Notes: a model not told the origin generated them from the sequence alone. Shown: positions 36,985 to 46,517, numbered from the stretch's first letter. The stretch: DNA of 64,000 nucleotides from Azophilus sp965199705 (GCA_965199705.1 OZ241359.1:1364001-1428000); one strand, 5' to 3'. Program-made: numbers and translations.

Positions 36985-38175
36985 ATGGACTACAGCCAGG
37001 CCAGCGCGGACCAAGGACGCGACCAAGCGGTCGAGCGCCTGATGCCGGGATTCGGCGCTGCCGACCTGCGGCTGTTTGGCCAGAATCGTGACCTGCGCTT
37101 CTGGGCGGTGCAGCTGGTGGGCTGGTGCGCCTATTCGCTGGTCAACTTCCTCAGCATCACCGTGGTTGACAACAACGTAAGCTGGCCGCATGTCGGGCAC
37201 ATCAGCCTGTCGGCGCTGCTCGGCATACTCACTTCCTGGCCACTGCGCCCCTTGTACCGCCGCACCTTCGCGCTGCCACTGCAAGCGCGCGCGTGGGTGG
37301 CGCTGGCGGCCATCGTCACGGGCGCTGCCTTGTGGACCTGGCTGCGCATCTGGCTGTTCGCGGCAATCGTTGGCGAGGAACCGCTCTGGCACGAATATCA
37401 CTACTGGTACTTTGGCTCGCTGTTCGTGTTTCTGAGCTGGACCCTGCTGTACTTCGGCGTCAGGTACTACGAACTGCTCAACGAGGAGCGTCAGAAGCTG
37501 ATGCAGGAATCGGCGCTGGCGGAGCGCGAGAAACTGCTGCGCGCGCAGGCGGAGTCGGAAGCCCGCAACGCCCAGCTGCTGATGCTGCGCTACCAGCTCA
37601 ATCCGCACTTCCTGTTCAACACCCTCAACGCCGTCAACGCGCTGGTGCAGCTGCGGGATACCGAGCGCGCCGGGCGCATGATTCAGTTGCTGAGTGATTT
37701 CTTCCGCCATACGCTGCGCCAGGCTGATGTGCAGAACGTGAGCCTGGAACAGGAGCTGGAATCGCTGATGCTCTACCTGAACATCGAAAAGACCCGCTTT
37801 CAGGATCGCCTGCAGCTGGAGTTTGACATCGAGCCGACTGCGCGCGGGGCGCTGGTGCCCGGTCTGATCCTGCAGCCCATCGTCGAGAACGCGATGAAGT
37901 ACGCCATTGCCCCCAACGAGGAAGGCGGCACTGTGTCGGTATCGGCGCGGGTGCGCGACGATCAGCTACAGCTGGAGGTTGCGGACACTGGCCCGGGCTT
38001 GCGCACTGGCGCCGGAGACGACAGCCCCGGGATCGGCCTGCGCAACACCGCGGAGCGTCTGCGGACGCGCTATGCCGAGCGCTTCTCGCTGCAAGCGCGC
38101 GAGCGCGAACCGACGGGTCTCGTGGTGCAGATCTGCTTGCCTTATCAACTCGAAAAGCCTGTCGTAAATGGCTGA
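36985..38175 (+). CDS. LytS/YehU-type sensor histidine kinase
   Basis: The protein is 396 aa. The N-terminal half has about four hydrophobic helices (residues ~35-150), followed by a short coiled coil and the His_kinase domain with YQLNPHFLFNTLNAVNALV (phospho-acceptor His 208). The C-terminal ATPase domain has VENAMKYA and GIGLRNTAERL. The ATG at 36985 begins the conserved part; the open frame runs back antisense into the GH3 gene. The stop overlaps the response-regulator gene by 8 bp. It is the likely sensor for the carbohydrate locus; its ligand is unknown. Confidence 0.9.
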   Translation: MDYSQASADQGRDQAVERLMPGFGAADLRLFGQNRDLRFWAVQLVGWCAYSLVNFLSITVVDNNVSWPHVGHISLSALLGILTSWPLRPLYRRTFALPLQARAWVALAAIVTGAALWTWLRIWLFAAIVGEEPLWHEYHYWYFGSLFVFLSWTLLYFGVRYYELLNEERQKLMQESALAEREKLLRAQAESEARNAQLLMLRYQLNPHFLFNTLNAVNALVQLRDTERAGRMIQLLSDFFRHTLRQADVQNVSLEQELESLMLYLNIEKTRFQDRLQLEFDIEPTARGALVPGLILQPIVENAMKYAIAPNEEGGTVSVSARVRDDQLQLEVADTGPGLRTGAGDDSPGIGLRNTAERLRTRYAERFSLQAREREPTGLVVQICLPYQLEKPVVNG

Positions 38176-38989
38176 TTATTTGCCGGTTCTGCGTACTGTA
38201 ACGGTTGACGACGAGCCGTTGGCGCGGCGTCTGCTGCGCGCCCTGCTCGGCGAGTTGAGTGGCATCGAGCTGGTGGCCGAGTGTCGCAACGGGCGCGAGG
38301 CGATTGACGTCACCCGCAGCCTGGCGCCGGATCTGCTGATACTGGACATCCAGATGCCGGGCATGAACGGGTTCGACGTGATCAAGGCCCTGCAAGCCGA
38401 TCTCATGCCCTGCGTCGTGTTCTGCACCGCCTACCAGGAATACGCCCTCGACGCCTTTGACCTGCACGCTGTGGACTACGTGCTCAAGCCGGTCAGCAGG
38501 GAGCGTCTGGGGCGCGCCATCAAGCGCGCACGGCGTCGCATTCAGGAAACCCCGGCGGGCGGCTACAAGACGCCACTGATCGGCGCCATCGACGAGATTG
38601 CCGGCAAGGCGGCGCAGCCGCCCGACCATCGCGGCGCCGTCGTCCCGGCAACCGACTCGCAACAGCGTATTGCCATCAAGAACCACGATGGCACGGTGCT
38701 GATTGCGATGAACGATATTGACTGGATCGATGCCGCCGGCGACTACATGTGCTTGCACGTCAAGAGTGAGACCCTGATCATGCGCAGCACGCTCAAGGAT
38801 CTGATCGAGCGCCTGGATCCGGCCAGATTCAAGCGCATCCACCGCTCCACCGTGGTGAACCTGGAGCGCATCGACAAGATCGTGTCGCTGCAGAAAGGCG
38901 AGTTCATGCTGGAGTTGGGCGGCAACCAGCAGCTCAAGGTGAGCCGCAACTTTCGCAAGGCGATCAGTCAGTTTCTCGAGGAACACTGA
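38168..38989 (+). CDS. LytTR-family response regulator
   Basis: The protein is 273 aa. Residues ~10-125 are a receiver domain with the phospho-acceptor D60 in LLILDIQMPGMNGFD and the conserved Lys in VDYVLKPVSRERL. Residues ~170-273 are a LytTR DNA-binding domain (IDWIDAAGDYMCLHV, FKRIHRSTVVNLERI). It is coupled by an 8-bp overlap to the sensor kinase gene. LytTR domains bind paired 9-bp direct repeats; such a pair stands upstream of the receptor gene at 21719-21748. Confidence 0.92.
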   Translation: MADYLPVLRTVTVDDEPLARRLLRALLGELSGIELVAECRNGREAIDVTRSLAPDLLILDIQMPGMNGFDVIKALQADLMPCVVFCTAYQEYALDAFDLHAVDYVLKPVSRERLGRAIKRARRRIQETPAGGYKTPLIGAIDEIAGKAAQPPDHRGAVVPATDSQQRIAIKNHDGTVLIAMNDIDWIDAAGDYMCLHVKSETLIMRSTLKDLIERLDPARFKRIHRSTVVNLERIDKIVSLQKGEFMLELGGNQQLKVSRNFRKAISQFLEEH

Positions 38990-39089
38990 TCCGGTTGGCG
39001 GTCAACCAGCTGCCTGGCGCACACTTGCCCCGGTTGTCGATCTGCTATGGTGCGCACGGGCAAAAACTGGCAAGGCAAGGAGCGGCATC

Positions 39090-40223
39090 TTGGAAATTCA
39101 CGGCGTCTGTGATCCTCGGTTCGAGCAGGTCCGGGCAGTATTTTCGGAAAACTTCAGCGAGCGCGGCGACGTGGGCGCATCGGTTGCAGTCACCCTGGCG
39201 GGCGAGTGGGTGGTGGATCTCTGGGGCGGCCATCGAGACCGTGCGGCCACCTTGCCGTGGGAGCGCGACACCCTCGTCAACGTCTATTCCACCACCAAGA
39301 CCATGGCGGCGCTCTGCCTGCTGCTGCTTGCGGACCGGGGAGAGGTGGACCTCTACGCCCCGGTCAAGCGCTATTGGCCGGAGTTTGCCGCCAACGGCAA
39401 GTCCGGAGTCGCCGTCCGTCACTTTCTGAGCCACTCCGCCGGCCTCTCCGGCATGGACGAACCCATGCAGGGGAAAGACGTTTATGACTGGGAAAAGATG
39501 GTCACGGCGCTCGCCCGGCAGGCCCCCTGGTGGGAGCCTGGCACGGCCAGCGGCTACCATGCCCTGACCCAGGGATATCTCATTGGCGAGGTGGTGCGCC
39601 GGGTCACCGGGCAGACGCTCGGCAACTTCTTCCGGCAGGAACTCGCCGAGCCGCTCGGTTCAGACTTTCACATCGGCACAGGCCCGGAGCTGGACCCGCG
39701 CATCGGCGAATTGATCCCGCCCAAGGCTGCCGCCGGTGATGGCGCTGCCCCGGATTCCATCGCTGCCCGCACCTTCGCCAGCCCGAGCATTGTGGCTCGC
39801 GCCAGCAGAACCCGGGCCTGGCGCGCGGCGGAAATCCCTGCCGCGAATGGCCACGGCAACGCCCGCTCGGTGGTGGCCGCGCAGACGCTGGCCGCGAATC
39901 TCGGCTGGGCCAACGGCAAGCGACTCCTCTCCGAAGACGGCTGTCGGGCCATTTTCGATGAGCAGACCTTCGGCAAGGATCTGGTGCTGGGGATGCCAGT
40001 GAAGTTCGGCATGGGCTATGGCATCACGACGGAACTCCTGCCCATGGGCCCGAATGAACACATTGCCTATTGGGGCGGCTGGGGTGGCTCGACAGCGGTG
40101 GTGGACCAAGATGCCCGCCTCTGTGTTTCCTATGTCATGAACCGGATGGACGGCAACCTGATGGGCGACCTGCGCGGCTTCAAGCTGTTGCAGGCGGCCT
40201 ATGCGGGGCTGGCTGGCGGTTGA
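39090..40223 (+). CDS. Serine beta-lactamase/esterase family hydrolase
   Basis: The protein is 377 aa. It has the SxxK motif in VNVYSTTKTMAAL (S67, K70), a YxN-like tyrosine in SGYHALTQGYL and a HxG-like region replaced by WGGWGGST near the C-terminus. These match class C beta-lactamase-fold esterases (EstB group) rather than a true antibiotic-hydrolysing enzyme. The TTG start at 39090 is supported by AAGGAG upstream. No signal peptide is seen, so the enzyme is probably cytoplasmic. It follows the LytTR regulator by 100 bp, but no functional link is evident. Confidence 0.85.
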   Translation: MEIHGVCDPRFEQVRAVFSENFSERGDVGASVAVTLAGEWVVDLWGGHRDRAATLPWERDTLVNVYSTTKTMAALCLLLLADRGEVDLYAPVKRYWPEFAANGKSGVAVRHFLSHSAGLSGMDEPMQGKDVYDWEKMVTALARQAPWWEPGTASGYHALTQGYLIGEVVRRVTGQTLGNFFRQELAEPLGSDFHIGTGPELDPRIGELIPPKAAAGDGAAPDSIAARTFASPSIVARASRTRAWRAAEIPAANGHGNARSVVAAQTLAANLGWANGKRLLSEDGCRAIFDEQTFGKDLVLGMPVKFGMGYGITTELLPMGPNEHIAYWGGWGGSTAVVDQDARLCVSYVMNRMDGNLMGDLRGFKLLQAAYAGLAGG

Positions 40224-40306
40224 ATGCTGATGGCGCTCCATGCCCAAGGCATCGAGCAAGGCGAAGCCCGATGCATCAGGAAGGGTATGGGCCGAGGTGT
40301 CAAGCA

Positions 40307-40333
40307 GGCCCGGGCGGACTGGCCCGGGCGGAC
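40307..40333 (+). repeat. Tandem duplication of a 14-bp GC-rich unit
   Basis: GGCCCGGGCGGACT (40307-40320) is followed directly by a second copy lacking only the last base match (40321-40333). It lies in the 199-bp gap between the convergent hydrolase and sufE genes. Nothing else was recognised in that gap. Confidence 0.8.
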
Positions 40334-40422
40334 GAACGGGCGCGGTTGACGAATACGGCAGAGCGCGCTGGCGGACGCTGAAATTCAACAAGGTTTCGCG
40401 CAACGACCACCGGCGCCGGTCA

Positions 40423-40824
40423 TCAAGCGCTTTGGCTTGCAAGCGCTTGAATATGCCCCACCATGATGCGCAGGCCATTGCCGCGCATGGGGCTCAGGTG
40501 CTGGATCAGGCCGAGTTCATCGAACAGGGCCTCCATGTCGAAGGCGCAGATCTCGGCGGGCGGGCGGCCCTGACAGGCGGCCAGAACAATCACGATCAGC
40601 CCGCGCACGATGAAGGCGTCACTGTCCATGCACAGCGTCATGCGGCCATCCTGTACCTCGCTGTGCAGCCACAACCTGCTCTGACAACCGCGAATCAGGG
40701 CAGCGTCGGTCTTGTCGGATTCCGGCAGCGGCGGCAGGGCCTTGCCAATGTCGATGATGAAGCGATACCGGTCTTCCCAGTCATCCAGGAAACGGAACGT
40801 ATCGCGAATCTCGTCCAGGTCCAT
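40423..40824 (-). CDS. sufE: Cysteine desulfuration protein SufE
   Basis: The protein is 133 aa, the usual size. The sulfur-acceptor Cys is C47 in IRGCQSRLWLHSEV. It takes persulfide sulfur from SufS and hands it to SufB. It is the last gene of the suf operon, 18 bp after sufT, on the minus strand. Confidence 0.95.
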   Translation of the reverse strand: MDLDEIRDTFRFLDDWEDRYRFIIDIGKALPPLPESDKTDAALIRGCQSRLWLHSEVQDGRMTLCMDSDAFIVRGLIVIVLAACQGRPPAEICAFDMEALFDELGLIQHLSPMRGNGLRIMVGHIQALASQSA

Positions 40825-40842
40825 GCGCGTCCCGATACCGGA

Positions 40843-41370
40843 TCAGTAGAGCCCGAGTTGCAGCTGCGCCTCGTCGCTCATGTGTTCACGCGACCAGGGT
40901 GGATCGAACACGAGTTCAACATGCACGTCTGTGACGAAGGGCGCGAGACGTACTCGATCCTTCACTTCCTGCACCAGGACCGGCCCCATGCCGCAACCCG
41001 GCGCGGTCAGCGTCATGGTGATCGAAACCTGACCCTCGGGGCTGATCTCGCGGCCGTAGATCAGGCCCAGATCGACGATGTTGACCGGTATCTCCGGGTC
41101 GTAAACGCTGCGCAGGGCCGTATCCACCTGGCTTGGGTCCACGCGCCCGTCAGCCGGTGGCGAGAAGGTGAGCTGCTCGGCCTGCATCCCCAGCGCGTCG
41201 CCGTCCGCGCCGTCAATGCGCGCCATATTGCCGTCGAGGATGACGGTGTAATTGCCGCCCAGCGTCTGTGTCAGGGTCACAAAGGCGCCGGCGGGCAGGG
41301 TGGTCGGGTCGCCGGTGGGCACCAGGCGCGCGGCCACGCTGCGCGACAGCGGCACGATTCGGCGTTCCAT
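40843..41370 (-). CDS. sufT: Iron-sulfur cluster assembly protein SufT (MIP18/DUF59 family)
   Basis: The protein is 175 aa. The N-terminal part is the SufT-specific region (TLTQTLGGNYTVI) and the C-terminal part the MIP18/DUF59 fold with DPEIPVNIVDLGLIYG and TAPGCGMG. SufT assists maturation of Fe-S proteins such as lipoate synthase and aconitase under high demand. It sits between sufA and sufE. Confidence 0.93.
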   Translation of the reverse strand: MERRIVPLSRSVAARLVPTGDPTTLPAGAFVTLTQTLGGNYTVILDGNMARIDGADGDALGMQAEQLTFSPPADGRVDPSQVDTALRSVYDPEIPVNIVDLGLIYGREISPEGQVSITMTLTAPGCGMGPVLVQEVKDRVRLAPFVTDVHVELVFDPPWSREHMSDEAQLQLGLY

Positions 41371-41390
41371 CCTGCGCTACGTGGCCTGAC

Positions 41391-41774
41391 TCAAGCCGAT
41401 TGGCCTGCGCCTGCTCCTGTCGCCTCTGCCAGGGAAAAGCTCTCGCCACAACCACAGTGTGCGGTGGCGTTGGGGTTCTTGAAGCGGAGGCTCGAATTCA
41501 GCCCTTCGTTGACGATCTCCACCTGCGTGCCGGCCACCAGCGGCAACTCGGACCGGCGCACATGCACGTCGAGCCCGGGCGCGACCGCAAATGCCTGATC
41601 GTCGCCGGCAGGCTCATCAATGTAGTCCAGGGCGTACATGTAGCCATTGCAACCACTCTCGCGGACGCCGAGGCGCAGCGCCCGCTGCCCGGATTTCGCC
41701 AGTTGCCGCAGCAGGTGAGCGGCGGCCTCGGGCGAGACAGCGACGGTCGAGGGGGTGAAGGTTTCAACGGGCAT
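41391..41774 (-). CDS. sufA: Iron-sulfur carrier protein SufA (HesB/IscA family)
   Basis: The protein is 127 aa. It has the three Cys ligands of A-type carriers: one in RESGCNGYMYALDY and two in AHCGCGESF. It passes clusters from the SufBCD scaffold to target proteins. The sufS gene is 9 bp upstream and sufT is 20 bp downstream. Confidence 0.93.
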   Translation of the reverse strand: MPVETFTPSTVAVSPEAAAHLLRQLAKSGQRALRLGVRESGCNGYMYALDYIDEPAGDDQAFAVAPGLDVHVRRSELPLVAGTQVEIVNEGLNSSLRFKNPNATAHCGCGESFSLAEATGAGAGQSA

Positions 41775-41783
41775 CCGCGCCTC

Positions 41784-43028
41784 TCACATCAGGGACAGGG
41801 CCTTGTCCAGGCTGGTCATCAGTCGATCCAGATCAGCCTCCACATTATACAGGGCAAAGGAGGCGCGTACCGTGCCGTCTATGCCCAGGCGTTGCATCAG
41901 CGGCATGGCGCAGTGATGCCCGGTGCGCACCGCCACGCCCTGCTGGTCGAGCAGGGCGCCGATATCCTGTGGATGTCCGCGCTCCGGCAGGAACGACACG
42001 ATGGCTGACCTTTGCTGCGGCTCGCCAATGATGCGCAGCCCCTGGATCTGCCGCAGACGGGCCACTGCCTCGGCTACCAGACGACTCTCCTGGCGCGCCA
42101 GGGCAGTGCGCGGAATGCTGTTGAGATAATCCACAGCCGCCCCGAAGCCGACCGCGCCGGCAATGTTCGGCGTGCCGGCTTCAAACTTCCACGGTAGCTC
42201 GTTGTAGTCGGTGCGCTCCAGGGTAACCCGCTCGATCATCTCGCCGCCGCCCTGCCAGGGCGGCATTGCTTCAAGCAGCTCGGCCCGGCCATACAGGGCG
42301 CCGATCCCCGTGGGTCCGAATGCCTTGTGGGCCGAGCATACGTAGAAGTCGCAGCCGAGATCGCGCACGTTGATGTCAAGGTGCTGTATGGCCTGGGCGC
42401 CATCCACCAGCGACAGGGCGCCACTGCTGCGCGCTGCCTTGACCAGCTGCGCCACCGGATTGACATTGCCAAGCGCATTGCCGATCTGGGCAAAGGCGGC
42501 GATGCGCGTGCGCGGCCCCAGCAGCCTGTGGAAAGCGTCCATATCCATGTCGCCGGCGTCGGTTGCCGGGCAGGCGATCAGGCGAGCGCCGGTGCGCGCA
42601 GCCAGCATCTGCCAAGGCACGATATTGGCGTGGTGTTCCAGTTCCGAGATCAGGATTGTGTCATCCGGCTGAATGCGCTCCGCCAGCGAAGCCGCCACCA
42701 GGTTGATCGCCTCCGTTGCGCCTCTGGTGAATATGATTTCCCGCGATTCGGCTGCGCCGAGCAGGCGCGCCACCTTGTCGCGCGCGCCCTCCAGAGCCGC
42801 AGTCGCGTCGTCCGCCAGCCTGTGCGCCGCCCGATGCACATTGGCGTTGATCTCTTCGTAGTAGCGGCGCTCGGCATCCAGCACCATCACCGGTTTCTGG
42901 CTGGTGGCGGCGTTGTCGAGATAGGTGAGCGGGGCGCCGTTGACTTCGCGCGCCAGGATCGGGAAGTCCGCTCGAATAGTCTGCCCGGATACTGCTGCGG
43001 AACCTGGGTCAATCGTCTCCTCGCTCAT
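41784..43028 (-). CDS. sufS: Cysteine desulfurase SufS
   Basis: The protein is 414 aa. The PLP-binding Lys is in SAHKAFGPTGIGALYG and the catalytic Cys in RTGHHCAMPLMQRLG, as in class II desulfurases. It removes sulfur from cysteine to feed cluster assembly through SufE. Its ATG overlaps the sufD stop by 4 bp, indicating translational coupling. Confidence 0.96.
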   Translation of the reverse strand: MSEETIDPGSAAVSGQTIRADFPILAREVNGAPLTYLDNAATSQKPVMVLDAERRYYEEINANVHRAAHRLADDATAALEGARDKVARLLGAAESREIIFTRGATEAINLVAASLAERIQPDDTILISELEHHANIVPWQMLAARTGARLIACPATDAGDMDMDAFHRLLGPRTRIAAFAQIGNALGNVNPVAQLVKAARSSGALSLVDGAQAIQHLDINVRDLGCDFYVCSAHKAFGPTGIGALYGRAELLEAMPPWQGGGEMIERVTLERTDYNELPWKFEAGTPNIAGAVGFGAAVDYLNSIPRTALARQESRLVAEAVARLRQIQGLRIIGEPQQRSAIVSFLPERGHPQDIGALLDQQGVAVRTGHHCAMPLMQRLGIDGTVRASFALYNVEADLDRLMTSLDKALSLM

Positions 43029-44164
43029 GCTGCCAGGCGCCCGAGTAGTTGTTCAAAGGCTTCTGCCGATGCCTGTTGCTCGGGTCCTTCAAGTCCAGCG
43101 CGCAGGAAACCGAGGCAGAGCAGGCGCCGGGCTTCGGCCAGTGGCAGGCCCCTGCTTCTGAGATAGAGCAGGGCGCCTTCGTCGATCTGCCCGACCGTGG
43201 CGCCATGCGCACAGCGCACATCGTCATTGTAGATTTCGAGTTCCGGCTTGCTGTTGATGACAGCATTCGCGCCAAGCGTGAGGTTTCGGCTGTTCAATTG
43301 CGCGTCCGCGCCGGCGCCGCCGGGATGAATGTGGATGCGTCCATTGAACGCCGTTGTCGAGCGCCCTGTGCCGACGGCGTGCTGACGCACGCGGCTTTGC
43401 GTGTTCTTTCCCAGGTGTTCGATCACGAGGTGCATGTCCAGCCGGGCGCCGTTGTCGATCAGGGCCGAGCCGCTGTTGCTGAATCTGGCGCCGGCGCCAT
43501 TCAGGCGGACCATTCCGTCGAGGCGCTCGTCGCCCGCGCCGAGACGATGCTGATGCAGGCTGAAGCGGGCGTCGGCGGCGAGGTCGGCCTGCAGCAGCAT
43601 CCAGTTGCGGCCCGCCGGCGCCAGCGACGTCTGGGTAAGCTCCAGTTCCGCCCCTTCTGCAAGCGAGATCAGCAGCAGGTGGCCGCCCGCCGACTCGTCA
43701 TCGCCTGGCGTTGCTGCCGCCCAGCGATTCTCCACGGATACCCGGCAACCGGCGTCCACCTGCAACCAGATGGGCGCAGTCAGGCAGCCCGCAATTGTGT
43801 CGAGTTGCAAGGGTTCGGGCAGTGATTGGCGGATTCGCAAGCGCCAGCCGGCGCCGGACAGGGCGGCGGTGACGGCGGCCAGGGGATAGCGATTCAGGTC
43901 GATTGTCGGCGGTCTGGCGCTCGGGCTGATGGCGCGCCAGGCGCACGTCTTGTCGGGCGCTGCTGGCGTGCGCTGTTCGATGCGGCCAGCCAGCAGGGAC
44001 CGAAGCATGCGCGGCAGAGACGAGTACTTCCAGGTTTCGCGCGCCAGCGGGCCCTGGAGCGCCGAGCGAGCCTGCGCCAGGGCGTCGCGCCCGAGCCAGT
44101 CCGGCGCCTCAAGCGCCTCCATGGCGGCAATGTCGGTGTTCAGGTTTCGGATTCGGTCAGCCAT
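43025..44164 (-). CDS. sufD: Iron-sulfur cluster scaffold component SufD
   Basis: The protein is 379 aa with the SufBD-family beta-helix core and the C-terminal segment CAHGATVGQIDEGALLYLRSRG, which carries the His conserved in SufD. It forms the SufBC2D complex with the ATPase SufC and with SufB. It overlaps the sufC coding end by 25 bp. Confidence 0.94.
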   Translation of the reverse strand: MADRIRNLNTDIAAMEALEAPDWLGRDALAQARSALQGPLARETWKYSSLPRMLRSLLAGRIEQRTPAAPDKTCAWRAISPSARPPTIDLNRYPLAAVTAALSGAGWRLRIRQSLPEPLQLDTIAGCLTAPIWLQVDAGCRVSVENRWAAATPGDDESAGGHLLLISLAEGAELELTQTSLAPAGRNWMLLQADLAADARFSLHQHRLGAGDERLDGMVRLNGAGARFSNSGSALIDNGARLDMHLVIEHLGKNTQSRVRQHAVGTGRSTTAFNGRIHIHPGGAGADAQLNSRNLTLGANAVINSKPELEIYNDDVRCAHGATVGQIDEGALLYLRSRGLPLAEARRLLCLGFLRAGLEGPEQQASAEAFEQLLGRLAA

Positions 44165-44895
44165 GCGTAGCCGCGTTCTTCCAGAGTCTTGGCCAGGGTC
44201 TCGTCGCCGGATTGGACCACTCGGCCATCCGCCAGCACATGCACCCGATCTGGCCGAACGTGGTTCAGAAGGCGTTGATAGTGGGTGATGACCAACACCC
44301 CGCGACCGGCGTTGCGAAAACGGTTGATGCCTTCGGCGACAACCCTCAGGGCGTCTATGTCGAGGCCGGAATCGGTTTCGTCCAGCACCGCCAGCGTCGG
44401 TTCCAGCAGCAGCATTTGCAGTATCTCGTTGCGTTTCTTCTCGCCGCCGCTGAAGCCTTCATTGACGCCGCGCTTCAGGAAGTCCGGCGCCAGCCCCAGG
44501 CTCTCCGCCAGTGCCCGCAGCCGCTTCAGGAAGGCAGCCGCGGGTTCCGATTCCTGACCATGCGCCTTGCGCTGGCTGTCACCGGCGGCCTTGAGAAATT
44601 CCAGATTGCTGACGCCGGGCACTTCCACCGGATACTGAAAGGCAAGGAACAAGCCGAGGTGGGATCGCGCTTCCGGCGGCTCGGCGAGCAGATCCCTGCC
44701 ATGCAGCCGCACCGAACCGCGCTCGACCGTGTAATCCTCCCGGCCAGCGAGCACATTCGCGAGCGTGCTCTTGCCGGAACCATTCGGACCCATGATGGCG
44801 TGCGTTTCGCCCGCTTCGATGCTGAGGTCAAGGCCCTTGAGAATGGGTGCGTCGGCAACGGAGACGTGCAGGTCGGCGATTTCCAGCAGCTTCAA
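44140..44895 (-). CDS. sufC: Iron-sulfur cluster assembly ATPase SufC
   Basis: The protein is 251 aa. It is an ABC ATPase with Walker A (GPNGSGKST), the signature FSGGEKKRNEILQ and Walker B (LAVLDETDSGLDIDAL). I chose the TTG at 44895: AAGGAG lies just upstream and it overlaps the sufB stop codon. The open frame runs further upstream inside sufB, but only the TTG gives the normal N-terminus (KLLEIADLHVSV). It drives conformational change in SufBD during cluster assembly. Confidence 0.94.
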   Translation of the reverse strand: MKLLEIADLHVSVADAPILKGLDLSIEAGETHAIMGPNGSGKSTLANVLAGREDYTVERGSVRLHGRDLLAEPPEARSHLGLFLAFQYPVEVPGVSNLEFLKAAGDSQRKAHGQESEPAAAFLKRLRALAESLGLAPDFLKRGVNEGFSGGEKKRNEILQMLLLEPTLAVLDETDSGLDIDALRVVAEGINRFRNAGRGVLVITHYQRLLNHVRPDRVHVLADGRVVQSGDETLAKTLEERGYAWLTESET

Positions 44896-46349
44896 CCCAC
44901 GGCTCCTTCCAGGGAGACTTCCAGCAGCTTGCCGGCCTCCATGGCAAATTCCATGGGCAGCTCCCGGAACACCTCCTTGCAGAAGCCGTTGACGATCATG
45001 GCGACGGCTTTCTCCGCGTCTATCCCGCGCTGTCGGCACAGGAAGAGTTGATCCTCGCTCACCCGTGAAGTGGTGGCCTCATGTTCGATATTGGCGCTGC
45101 GCGACTGATTTTCGATGTAGGGAAAGGTGTGCGCACCGCAGGCGTCTCCGAGCAGCAGGGAGTCGCATTGGGTGTAGTTGCGTGCGCCCGTGGCAGCCGG
45201 GGAAGTGCGCACCAGGCCGCGATAGCTGTTCTGACTCTTGCCGGCGCTGATGCCCTTGCTGATGATAGTGCTGCGCGTGCCCGGCGCCAGGTGGATCATC
45301 TTCGTGCCTGTGTCTGCCTGCTGGTGGTGTCTGGTCAGCGCCACCGAGTAGAAGGAGCCGACGCTGTTCTCGCCCCTCAGCACCACGCTCGGGTACTTCC
45401 AGGTGATGGCCGAGCCGGTTTCCACCTGGGTCCAGGAGATCTTCGAGGCGCGGCCGAGGCAGGCGCCGCGTTTGGTAACGAAATTGTAGATGCCGCCCTT
45501 GCCGTCGGCATCGCCCGGATACCAGTTCTGCACCGTGGAATACTTGATTTCTGCGTCGTCCAGGGCGACGAGTTCCACCACCGCGGCATGCAGCTGGTTT
45601 TCATCGCGCATCGGTGCGGTGCAGCCTTCCAGATAGCTGACATAGGCGCCGGCGTCAGCAACGATGAGCGTGCGTTCGAATTGGCCGGTGTTGCGCTCGT
45701 TGATGCGAAAGTAGGTGGAAAGCTCCATCGGGCAGCGTACCCCGGGCGGCACATAGACGAACGAGCCATCGCTGAATACGGCGGAGTTCAGCGCTGCGTA
45801 GAAGTTGTCCTGGCGCGGCACCACGGAGCCGAGATACTTGCGAACCAGCTCCGGATGCGTTTGAACGGCCTCGGAAATCGGGCAGAAGATCACGCCCGCC
45901 TCGGCCAGTTTGTCCTTGAATGTGGTGACGATCGAGACGCTGTCGAAGACGGCGTCCACCGCCACCTCGCCGGAGCGCCGAACGCCGGCCAGCGCTTCCT
46001 GTTCATGCAGCGGAATGCCGAGTTTTTCGTAGGTGCGCAGCAGCTCCGGGTCCACATCGGCCAGTGACGCCGGGCCCTCGGCCAGGCTGCGTGGCGCGGA
46101 ATAATAGGAAATGCCCTGGAAGTCGATGGGCGGGAACCGCACATGCGCCCATTGTGGCGGCGTCATCGCCTGCCACTTTCGAAAGGCTTCCAGGCGCCAG
46201 TCGGTCAGCCAGGCCGGTTCGCGCTTGACGCCGGAAATGTGGCGCACCACCGCCTCATCAAGACCGGGACGCAAGGTTTCGGAGGCCACGTCAGTCACGA
46301 ATCCGGCGTCGTAGGCGCGTTCGATCAATTCTGGCGACAGTTCACTCAT
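44892..46349 (-). CDS. sufB: Iron-sulfur cluster scaffold SufB
   Basis: The protein is 485 aa, the usual length. It contains the YFRINERNTGQFERTLIVAD and CTAPMRDENQLHAAVVELV segments of SufB and the Cys in NYTQCDSLLLGDACGAHTFPY that binds nascent cluster. The ATG at 46349 begins the conserved MSELSPELIERAYDAG; the longer TTG start has no support. It is the first gene of the suf operon. Gene order is sufB-C-D-S-A-T-E. No iscR or sufR gene lies in front of it; a selenoprotein gene occupies that place. Confidence 0.96.
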   Translation of the reverse strand: MSELSPELIERAYDAGFVTDVASETLRPGLDEAVVRHISGVKREPAWLTDWRLEAFRKWQAMTPPQWAHVRFPPIDFQGISYYSAPRSLAEGPASLADVDPELLRTYEKLGIPLHEQEALAGVRRSGEVAVDAVFDSVSIVTTFKDKLAEAGVIFCPISEAVQTHPELVRKYLGSVVPRQDNFYAALNSAVFSDGSFVYVPPGVRCPMELSTYFRINERNTGQFERTLIVADAGAYVSYLEGCTAPMRDENQLHAAVVELVALDDAEIKYSTVQNWYPGDADGKGGIYNFVTKRGACLGRASKISWTQVETGSAITWKYPSVVLRGENSVGSFYSVALTRHHQQADTGTKMIHLAPGTRSTIISKGISAGKSQNSYRGLVRTSPAATGARNYTQCDSLLLGDACGAHTFPYIENQSRSANIEHEATTSRVSEDQLFLCRQRGIDAEKAVAMIVNGFCKEVFRELPMEFAMEAGKLLEVSLEGAVG

Positions 46350-46378
46350 GGTGTTTCGGCGTGTTCTGCTGAACGCTG

Positions 46379-46384
46379 ATTTTA
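46379..46384 (-). promoter_or_regulatory. sufB: Possible -10 element for the suf operon
   Basis: On the minus strand the hexamer TAAAAT lies 30 bp upstream of the sufB start, in the 168-bp gap after the selenoprotein gene. The best upstream match is TTGGGT, but at 19-bp spacing, so this is a weak call. Confidence 0.3.
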
Positions 46385-46517
46385 GCGGAAATGGGGATGC
46401 CGAACCCAAGCATGATTTCCTGTATCTTGCCGGCTTGGATACCGGGCGGCAGCGTTACGCCGCGCGTTGCGGCTTCTCCGATGCCCGATTATCACGGCCC
46501 CTGCTGCAATATTCGGG

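Noticed and set aside
40307..40333. CRISPR-like or regulatory repeat
   Set aside because: There are only two abutting copies with no spacer, so it is a simple tandem duplication.
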